Positions 55,851-64,000 of a stretch of 64,000 bases of DNA are shown here, piece by piece. Location: the NCBI GenBank assembly GCA_025403435.1, contig CM046354.1, positions 36,868,459 to 36,932,458 on the forward strand, in the 5' to 3' direction. Position 1 is the stretch's first letter, and each line of letters opens with the position of its first letter. A program made the translations under genes and the position numbers. The DNA comes from Artocarpus heterophyllus. Taxonomy: Eukaryota; Streptophyta; Magnoliopsida; Rosales; Moraceae. Under the pieces are notes generated by a model. It ran no database searches, was not told where the DNA came from, and worked only from the letters and a program-made list of their open reading frames with translations.

Positions 55851-56780
55851 TAGACAGAGGCCATGAACATAGAGATGAAGTCTGTGGAGAGTAATCAGGT
55901 CTAGGAGCTTGTGGATCTTCTCGAATGGGTAAAACCCATAGGGCATAAGTGGATCTACAAGAGGAAAAGAGGAGTAGATGGAAAGGCCAAAACCTTTAAG
56001 GCTAGACTCATAGCTAAGGGTTACACGCAAAAGAAAGGAATCGATTATGAGGAAACCTTTTCGCCTGTAGCCATGCTTTAGTCCATCCAGATTCTCCTGT
56101 CCATAGCTGCCGCTCTCGACTACGAGATTTGACAGATAGATGTCAAGAAAGCTTTTCTAAATGGCTATCTTGATGAATCCATTTATATGGAGCAACTAGA
56201 TGGGTTCAAGGTAAAGGGTCAAGAGGGTAAGGTTTATAAGCTACTAAAGTCAATTTATGGACTTAAGCAGGCTTCCCATTCTTGGAACATAAGATTTGAT
56301 TAGGTGATCAAGACTTAGGGGTTCTCACAAAATATGGATAAGCCATGTGTCGACAAACACATTAAGGATGAGAAGATGGTTTTTCTACTGCTCTATGTAG
56401 ATAACATTCTGCTAATTAGCAATGACATTAGGGCTTTGTCATCGGTTAAATTATGGTTGACCAAGCAGTTTGATATGAAGGACTTGGGTGAGGCTAATTT
56501 TGTTCTTGGCATCCAGATCTTTCAAGATAGGAAGAACAAAATGATAGCTTTGTCACAAGCTAGCTACATAGATAAAATTCTCAAGAGGTTTGCAATGCAG
56601 GATTCCAAGAAAAGTGGGCAGCCCTCTAGGTCTGGAATTACTCTTTCTAAGAAATACTCTCTAAAGTCTAAGGAAGAAATAGAATACATGAAGAAGGTGC
56701 TTATGCTTCAGCAGTGGGTAGTCTCATGTATGCCATGCTTTGCACACAACCGGATATTTGTTATGCGGTTGGGATTGTAA
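55851..56780 (+). pseudogene. Copia C reverse transcriptase
   Basis: Motifs include [53 protein letters not shown] and [17 protein letters not shown]. The open frame 56334-56780 has FLLLYVDN: the catalytic motif (56394-56405) is YVDN, the second Asp being Asn. It then has DLGEANFVLGIQIFQDRKNK and SYIDKILKRFAMQDSKKSGQ. Stops: TAG after FSPVAML, TGA in EI.QID, TAG before VIKT. A one-base change of frame near 56700 leads to GSLMYAMLCTQPDI. Confidence 0.88.
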
Positions 56781-57382
56781 GTCGATTTCAGGCAGATCCT
56801 GGATCGAACCATTGGGTTGCGGTTGAGCATATTTTCAAGTACCTAAGAAGGACTCGAAGTTATATGCTTGTGTATTTGGATGAGGACTTGACTCCTCTAG
56901 GATATACTGACTCAGATTTTCAATCCTATTTGGATTCTAGGAGATCGACTTTGGGTTTTGTGTTTACTCTAGGTGGCGGTGCCATCAGTTGGAGAAGTGT
57001 GAAGCAATATTGCACTTCAGATTCAATGATGGAGGCCGAGTATATGGCAGCTAGTGGTGCTTCGAAAGAAGTAGTGTGGCTCCGCAAGTTCCTTGGGGAT
57101 CTTGAGGTAGTTCCTAGTATGGATAAGGCGGTATCACTGTACTGTGATAACAGTGTGGTGGTAGCTAATGCTAAGGAACCAAGATTTCACAAGAAGAGTA
57201 AGCATATTGATTGGCAGTATAATGTGACAAAGGACTTCGTCGAGGGCGGGCATGTCACAGTGTGCAAAATCGCGTCAGAGCACAATTTAGCTGATCCATT
57301 TATGAAGACACTTACTAGGAGAGTCTTTGAGAGGCATGTGGAAGCTATGGGGATGCGAGAGTTATCATATTTACTCACTTAG
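56714..57382 (+). pseudogene. Copia C RNase H
   Basis: A 222-residue open frame starting at GSLMYAMLCTQPDICYAVG runs through LGYTDSDFQSYLDS, SMMEAEYMAASGAS, LYCDNSVVVANA, HKKSKHIDWQYNVTKDF and HNLADPFMKT to SYLLT and TAG. The catalytic Asp, Glu and Asp are present. It is the longest intact domain of copia C. Confidence 0.88.
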
Positions 57383-57396
57383 TGCAAGTGGAAGAT
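57381..57396 (+). other. Copia C polypurine tract
   Basis: GTGCAAGTGGAAGAT directly before the 3' LTR; one G-to-A change against A and B. Confidence 0.8.
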
Positions 57397-59414
57397 TGTT
57401 TGACATGTATGCCTTAAGGAGTAAAAATGAAATACGTTTTTGAAGACATTTTTATCAATAAAGAATTTATTTATTATTTATATACCAAATCTTGTCCTCT
57501 TAACGTTCATATTTGTTGAATGTATGTTAAACAAATAATAGTCTGAGATTGTCAATACAAACCTATAAGAATTGGGCATATGATGGACAGATTATGCGAA
57601 AGACACGATTCTTAAGGTGAAGGTCTAATTCATAAGATCCGCAATCGAGGGAATAAAGTTGGGTGCTTTATTCATGTAAAGATTGTTATATTGTCTATAT
57701 CCCTATTGGGAGATGGTTTGTCTTGACCATCGAAGGTGGACTCTGTGAATAAAAACCTTGGCACATCGTCATAGGTGACAATGTGGTAGATCAGGACATA
57801 AAGTGAATTGATTTGGATTAATAATTTTATCTTGGCAAATCGATTCATTTTAGACAATCATTTGTATTGTATCTTAATCCTAAGATGAATAGTAGGCCCG
57901 TTGTCTTGACTTATGTCTTTTCATGTACCAAAGGATAACACCCACATTTTAATAGTGGTATACATGCCGGTACATTAGAGGCCTGACTCTTGATAGCGTA
58001 GACCTGTTATTCATAGATATGGAATCCATAGCTTCTCTTTAGGAGTACCGATATCCTCTTATATGTATTATCTTGTAATTGAAAAACTAGAGCGCTCAAC
58101 CATTTGGATACATAGGTGTAACCGAACGGTATACTGTCTTTAGATGGTAAGCTTTCCGATGGTGAGATAATGGAACGTAAGATAAAAATAATCAGGAAGG
58201 TAAGACAGAACTTGTCCTTAAGCCGGTTATGGATAATCTTATGGGGATACGATGCACTATGATATGTCCTGGAGACTTAGCTATACGGGCTTCATAATTC
58301 TATATAGTTCAAGAGTGCAGCTCTAAGCTTTTAGTGGAGTAGCGCTGGAGTTGATAATTATAAAATGTATATCTGGGATATTGAGTTTCATAATTATCGA
58401 GAGCTTGAACTATATAGGTCTATTTGGTCCCCTTTGTTAGCTCACAACATCCTATAATGATACAGCGTGCTTTTTCAATAATTTGTGACTTATGTCAATT
58501 TATTAGATTGGTTGAAATTCAGAAGAATCAAATAATTCATGTCTGTTTATTGGTTGACAAAATTAATTCAAGATAAACTTGTTGAATTATTGGGGTCTGA
58601 TAATTCTTGTCTGTTTATCAGTTGATCTAATTTTGAGTAAATTAAATCAAGATAAACTTATAGAATTATTAGGAATTCATTTATTTTCCTAGAGATTATC
58701 TAGATAAAGTTGTTTTAATTAGATAACTTCTCTATTGGGTTATTTGAATTAAAACTGAGACTTTATCCTATAGAATCTCGGGTGGAAAATAAAAGATTCG
58801 TCGAGATTTTTTTTTGACAATTCAGCATGCCGATCCTCAAGTTCGGCCTGACGATGGGGCAACTTTAGCCTGCCAGTCAGACAGATCGGCCTGCCTATGC
58901 GTGATAAAAAAATCACGCGTTTTCACTCAGATTTCATCATATATTGATCCGAATTTGATTCTGATTCGAATTTTGAGGCATTATCTGATAAGGACTGACT
59001 CCTAGACTCAACCTGTATATAAAGAGAGTGAGTCTCATTATTATTTAGATCAATTGAGAGATTAAGATTGATACTCTACTGGTGAGAATCTGTAAACTCC
59101 CTGAGAGCTCTTGTTCACAAATCACGAACACTAGCTTTGGGTTCTCTCAATTGGTTGGAAGGAAAGTCACATGGTGGAAAAGCTATACGTGTGAGCCCAC
59201 ACTCACTCCGATCGTGGATAGAGAATAGCAAAGAAGACCAGTTGGTTGTGGCTCTTTTGAAACATTACCTCTCTTCACTGATTACAGGAGCTTTTCAGCA
59301 CACAGAGGCTAGTAAGATCTGGTTAATTTATGCATATAGCATGTCAAACTTGTGTTTTGAAAAATACTCCGATAAAAAATTTTTAAAATTCAGCTGCGTA
59401 CTATTTTTCCAACA
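57397..59414 (+). repeat. Copia C 3' LTR
   Basis: It starts TGTTTGACATGTATGCC and ends TTTTTCCAACA. TATATAAAG lies at 59016-59024. The U3 palindrome cluster (about 58822-58900) has one unit more than the 5' LTR. Confidence 0.95.
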
Positions 59415-59419
59415 CCTCA

Positions 59420-60660
59420 GCCTAACATGGAGAAGTGGTTATCAAAGAGCGGCTTTTGCCTATAAAATGTGTAATAGAATAACACATATGGGTCTTTATT
59501 ATTGATGCCCTCAAGCTTGAGAAAATGTGACACATTTTGGCAAGTTGCACGAACTTGACTCAACTTCAAATAATATGCGTGGGAGAAAAACTTTGGTTAA
59601 GGCTCAATCTCATTAACGACGTAAAAGGTGATGGTGGAGCCAATGGGAAGTAAGGATCTGTTGGTGGCGTATGTGTCATTACCACAGATGAGCTCATGCC
59701 AATGGTTGCATAGGCTTCCATATCCTCTAACTGGTCTTGTGACTTGGTTTCATGAAGAACTCCTTCAATAGTAACCCTTCCAATTGCTCTTAACTCACCA
59801 CTTGTTTCCCTAAAACCATGCCTGTGATTTGATTTTCATAGAACTCATGACTTTGAATAAACATCTCGTGATTTGAAAGATGAGAATCGACTAGAATCTC
59901 ACGATCATTTGAGTGTTAAGTTAACACAACATCAAGGGCTCCTAGATTTTCATCCCAAGGCTTGACCTCCTCTAGAGGCTCAAATTCCCGTAAATCTCCC
60001 CTGTGACTGAAATTGCTCTCCCAACGTAAGTTGCTCAAGTCATCTTTAACTTCATGCCATACCATATTTTTCATCATCGCTTCATACCTTGGTCCTCCAA
60101 TTTTCTCTCCTCCAATGTTTATTGTGTCAACAATTGGTCTACTTGATTCTCCAAACTTTGAATTACAGCTTTAGTGTCTTGATGAAATTGCACATTATTG
60201 ACAACCAAAGCATTCATAAGGTATTCTAGAGAATCACCTATATGTTGTTGGACCATCAAGGCTACCACTAAAGCATGTAATTCGTAGGATACCCCGATGT
60301 TGTAAGGTTGAGTGTCATCCCACGGCTCAAAATTATAATAGTTGTCCTTAAGTCCTTGGTTGGTCCTTGAACAATTCCAATTCCATTCATCAAACATAGC
60401 TATGTCTTCCATCATGAAGTAGGCTTCATCGATGGATTATTGGTAAAAGGAGGTGGTACCATTTCCCTTTCAGTCCATTGTCGTGTTGTTGGACTTAAGC
60501 CATTGAGGAAGATTTGCAGTTGCCACTCCTTTGAGACTTGGTATGGAAATTGAATAAGCTAATTTTTGTATCTCTCTTAAGCACAATAGAATGACTCTAA
60601 ATCACCCTAGGCAAATCTCAAGAGGACTCATCAATGTAACATCTCGAAGTACCTCGCAAA
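59420..60660 (-). pseudogene. E4 gag
   Basis: At about 60420-60610 the minus strand encodes SFYCA.ERYKN.LIQFPYQV, SKEWQLQIFLNGLSPTTRQW and MVPPPFTNNPSMKPTS, a plant retrotransposon gag core. An open frame (60119-60415) follows with MMEDIAMFDEWNWN, NYYNFEPWDDTQPYN and a coiled-coil end IQSLENQVDQLLTQ. Further codons reach about 59900 (NLRWESNFSHRGDLREFEPL). At least three stops break it. MMEDIAMFDEW..N.GLK.N aligns with the E3 protein at about 17400-17470. The zinc knuckle was not seen. Confidence 0.72.
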
Positions 60661-60805
60661 CCAAACATGAAACAACAATTACAAAAATTCAAAACGAAAT
60701 TAAAATAAAACTAACAAAAACAAAAACATAAACATAAACAAAAATTACAAAAACCAAAGCAAAATAAGAAATATGACCAATTAACTAGATGAACAGTTCC
60801 TTGAC
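60661..60805 (-). other. E4 leader
   Basis: A-rich non-coding stretch between the gag core and the PBS; nothing else is seen. Confidence 0.5.
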
Positions 60806-60820
60806 AATAGGTACCAAAAT
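60797..60820 (-). other. E4 primer-binding site, decayed
   Basis: The minus strand reads TTTTGGTACCTATTGTCAAG then GAAC, aligning with TTTTGGCGCCGTTGCCGGGGAAC with several changes, right inside the LTR. Confidence 0.55.
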
Positions 60821-61848
60821 TTTGACAGGATCCCAAAGGACCTATCAAAAGATAAAACCATGTTGAGTTATGGTATAGTTGTTATTAAGTAAAGCAGTGA
60901 GTAAGGGCCGTTCTCATAAGAGAATTGGGTCTAATTAATTAGTAATTAATACAAAAGAAAATTAAAACTTAATTAAACTAATTAAAAAGGTTGGAAGTTT
61001 GGATTTTTAACTAAATTAATAATCAAAAACAAAAATAAAGAAATGAAATATTACAAATGAATTATAATTAAAACTGATTATAGGATTATTCACCATCACT
61101 AAACACTAATTATGCAGATGATTATAGAATTTATTTCCATTTTTTCCATTGAAACTATTAACCATAGATATTGAGAAGCTCTACTACCTCAATCCTTCCT
61201 TATAAAATAATTTTAATAAGACTGGCATTCTATTAAACCCCTTTTCATCAAACAACTAGAAGAAAGCTTGCTAAGTTCAATCTAACGGAAGCATTACACT
61301 GAGAAAGATAGGTTGATCTAGGTAACAAATATGCAAATGTTAGGTTCATTCTACCTATGTTATATTCCACACCACAATCACACAAAAGGCTCATAGCAAC
61401 TGTATGTCATAATTTTTTACCAATAGTTTAAAATTTAAGACAATTATAGATCAAGATTTCTAACCTAGCAATAGGCAATTTTCAAGTCATATCTAGTTTT
61501 ACACCTAAATAGAACAAAAAAAAAATTCATAAACGTGAAATTATGATGAAACACAAACAAAGTCAAATAGAAAATTTGGAAATTATTCATACAATTTCTA
61601 CATGATTAAGTTTAGAATTTAGAAATTAGCCATAACCCAAATAAAAACTAAAGTAACATAATTCCAAAGGAAATGAAAGAAAGAATAAGGGAAAAGAACG
61701 CATTTGGCATCGGAAGGCCCCCTCCTCCATCGAAGCTCTCTCCCGTGGCCTGCTTCTTTTCCTCCTTATTGTGGTTTCTTTGAGTTTTGGAAGCCAAATA
61801 CTGAGTTCCAGGCCTCCAAGAAATGTCCCTTTTTGGTTTATAATGAAC

Positions 61849-61856
61849 CTTATATA
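61849..61856 (-). promoter_or_regulatory. TATA box of E4 LTR
   Basis: TATATAAG on the minus strand, in the middle of the LTR, next to the GC-richer segment. Confidence 0.65.
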
Positions 61857-61965
61857 GATCTAGTGTTGTAGAATAGTGAAAATTGAGTTTTGGGACTCGA
61901 AATGCGTCAAAGACACGTTGGAGGCGTAGGTTGCACAAGAAGCCACAAAGCTAATGGGCGGCGTG

Positions 61966-62073
61966 CTGGCACACAACAAGCTATATGGGAAGCATAATGG
62001 CCGCGTGGAAGCACAACAAGGTGCATGGGAAGCACAAAGGACCACGTGGGAGGCACAAGGGGCTACATGGCCA
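61966..62073 (-). repeat. Imperfect ~21-base tandem repeats in E4 U3
   Basis: Five or six units of the type GAAGCACAA.G..C.ACATGG follow each other upstream of the TATA box. Short open frames across them (61954-62266) are a by-product. Confidence 0.65.
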
Positions 62074-62338
62074 TGCAATGGCCTCAGGTCTGGGATTGCA
62101 AATCGTTCTTTTTCTTTCGTTTCACTGCCAAATCTCATCCTACAACCTCCAGTATTTCCCAAGTAAAATGTATATAAGCTTGAAGCTCCAAAGCCCTCGT
62201 TTTAGTCTCCTTTTTATTCTTTTGAATCAACACACCGATGAAACACAAAATACAAATAAAACGTAAGAATTACTTAAAAACTTGGAAAGTAAATGCATGG
62301 AAAAATTATGCAAAAAATGATAAAATATGCACTTATCA

Positions 62339-64000
62339 TCCATTTAGCGGTTTTCTTAAAAATTATGATTTTACCCTTAATAGATTTTCCATAAGTCTCA
62401 TAATTTTACTTAACTTCTCGTTTCACATTACCATATCGACACTTATGGGTTACAAAAAATTCCCGCTAAGGGGTGTTTTCCTAAATCAGATGTTTCAGGG
62501 TCCGTTTTGACCCTTTTGTAAAAAATGACCATTTTGCCCCCTTGGCGGGTCTTAAAAAACATTTTAAGCCTGTTTAAATCAAAACTTACGTTTCCTTGCT
62601 ACTCGTTATGTTGTAAAAAACAAAATATTGGTTTTCTTTTAGCAAATAATCTATTTTAACAAAACGTTACGGTTTTGACACGTATATGAATATCTTGATG
62701 ATTTTGCCCTTAACGTGCTTTCCTTAAAAAATTCTTACATTCCTTTTGGGCTTTAAAACATAACATTACTTGTTGCCTATAAATATATAGCAAACAATTT
62801 CTACATAGTGAAAATTCTCGTTCCATACGGTGTTATAGTTTTGACCATACGGTTTTATAGTTTTGACCCAAAACACAAAATCTTGACTTTTTTGTCCCAA
62901 GCATGAAAAATGATCACTTTGTACTAAAACGTTCAATTTTTCAAAATGACTAAAACTTATAAAAGCTCCTTCGTCAAACGCAATCAAATTCAAAACAGTT
63001 TCCTTATTTAATTATTTTGAAATTAAATGATTAAAAATCATAAAATTCATAACTTAAAATTTATGCAAAATTTTTGTGAACTGTCTGAAATCGCTATCAG
63101 TTTCGATGAGATCTGTAACTTTTGTGTTTTAACTTTTCTAAAAATCATTCATCTTCATATAGTTTTTGGACAGGTGGGGTCAAAAACAACATTTTTTGGC
63201 TTGATTCAATTGGAATTCGAACCAAATTTCTTCATGAAAGTTGTCCCGATCGACGTTTCCAATACATCTTGCGTTCAACTCAGAAAAAATTCGGCCTCTA
63301 TAGACCTTAGGTGCTTAAATCTTTCAAAAATGCCCTTTAAATAGACTTTTACACCGTATTCCTTTCTTAGCTTATTTCCTTGAGTTTGATCTCTTTTAAT
63401 CAAGCACATCATTATCAACATAACATTTAAACTAAACATGCCATAACATTCTTTTTTCATGCCATGATCCAAAACATTTTCTCAAACACTTAAAGTATCT
63501 AAACTTTGTGTTATGACAAAGTTTGTCATAACTTTTCCTTTTAAACTTAAAACCCTAGTTTTCATCTTTCCATAATCATCAAAATTCTTACAACATACCA
63601 TTTAGTCATGTTATATAGTTCTTTTTACATTCCATAGTTCATAAAAGTTACAAACTATACACAAATTTCAAGAAAACGTCAAACTTTTCAAGACTAGGGT
63701 TTAGGATTTATTGAGGATTTCTTCAAGCTTTTGATCCTCCTTTGAGAAGCTTAAACCTTGATATTTCTTCTTAACATAAATCTTAGCAAAACTCCTATCA
63801 AAATCCATCCATAAACTTAAGAAGGCCACTAAAATCCGTAAGAAAAAAATTTCGATATTCATCTCCAAAAGTAGCTAATCTTTATCACCAACACATGAAC
63901 TTGATTCTAAACTTGATTGGAGGTTGTTTTCTTGAAAAATATTAAAAGGAAGTGAGCATATGGGAACAGTTTTGGTAGAGAGAAAATAGGCATATTTTTT
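62339..64000 (-). repeat. Old LTR-like remnant, cut by the window edge
   Basis: AT-rich and non-coding. About 63030-64000 aligns by eye with 9290-10290 in the same orientation (see there). The first part (62340-62760) has phrases such as CCATTTTGCCCCCTTGG typical of plant chromovirus LTRs. Small frames (62766-63472) are unlikely to be genes. Confidence 0.55.

Larger units (their letters stand above)
50521..59414 (+). mobile_element. Copia C: Ty1/copia element with internal deletions
   Basis: LTRs at 50521-52508 and 57397-59414; perfect target duplication CCTCA (50516-50520 and 59415-59419). Same family and leader as A and B. Two deletions remove parts of the protease, integrase and neighbouring region (near 55212-55218 and 55424-55428). 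RT has a mutated catalytic motif. It is inserted in E4. Confidence 0.95.
48690..62338 (-). mobile_element. E4: gag-only LTR element, split by copia C
   Basis: On the minus strand: 5' LTR (60823-62338), degenerate PBS, leader, gag (about 59420-60660), then directly the post-pol tail (48737-50520) with its polypurine tracts, and a stub of 3' LTR. Removing copia C (50521-59414) and one CCTCA leaves gag joined directly to the tail that in autonomous relatives follows integrase. No protease, RT or integrase is present. The left boundary is uncertain because only about 45 bases of the 3' LTR are recognised. Confidence 0.65.
60823..62338 (-). repeat. E4 5' LTR
   Basis: On the plus strand it runs from TGACAGGATCCC to GCACTTATCA, 1516 bases. 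On the minus strand it begins TGATAAGTGCATATTTTATC, the standard start of this LTR group. A TATA box is at 61849-61856. Confidence 0.75.

Noticed and set aside
62766..63472. Small frames near the right edge as genes
   Set aside because: They fall in the LTR-like repeat shared with 9290-10290, where the frames are not conserved.

Overview
The window is a stack of nested plant LTR retrotransposons. I found no host gene, rRNA, tRNA, CRISPR array or prokaryotic operon. The DNA is AT-rich. Its coding signal is almost entirely degenerate gag and pol of Ty3/gypsy and Ty1/copia type, with plant features: primer-binding sites of plant elements, TATA boxes in LTRs, archaeal-type second RNase H domains and antisense 'gypsy transposon' genes with short spliceosomal introns. 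This points to an intergenic, repeat-dense region of a flowering plant; the species cannot be told from the sequence.

Layout. (1) 1-9117: G1, a Tat-lineage gypsy element on the minus strand, cut by the left window edge, with its 5' LTR at 8480-9117 and part of an antisense gene at 1-1960 (+). (2) 9118-14457: older LTR and UTR remnants. G1 truncates an LTR-like repeat that recurs at the right edge (62339-64000). (3) 14458-48213: E3, an old plus-strand gag-only element (5' LTR 14458-16657), split by G2. (4) 18274-47652: G2, a second Tat-lineage gypsy element (minus) with both LTRs, a near-perfect target duplication and an antisense gene on the plus strand that has at least two introns. G2 was itself hit twice by one copia family: copia A (+, 25091-35318, target duplication TAATA) in its protease and copia B (-, 36044-45639, GTCGG) in its gag. 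(5) about 48690-62338: E4, a minus-strand gag-only element related to E3, interrupted by a third copia copy, C (+, 50521-59414, CCTCA). (6) 62339-64000: LTR-like remnant.

Relative order: E3 came before G2, and G2 before copia A and B; E4 came before copia C. By eye, the B LTRs are nearly identical, those of C and A differ at several to about ten per cent of sites, and those of G2 at about ten per cent.

No element looks autonomous now. Most in-frame stops I could read are of the CAG/CAA/CGA to TAG/TAA/TGA or TGG to TGA type, as expected from deamination of methylated cytosine.

The most interesting points are: the spliced antisense gene of the Tat elements, with its own TATA box in G2 and a polyadenylation signal in G1; a cluster of short palindromic GC-rich motifs (TCGGCNNGCCGA type) placed in both the U3 and the untranslated leader of all three copia copies, with copy number differing between the two LTRs of the young copy B; and the gag-only E3/E4 family on opposite strands.
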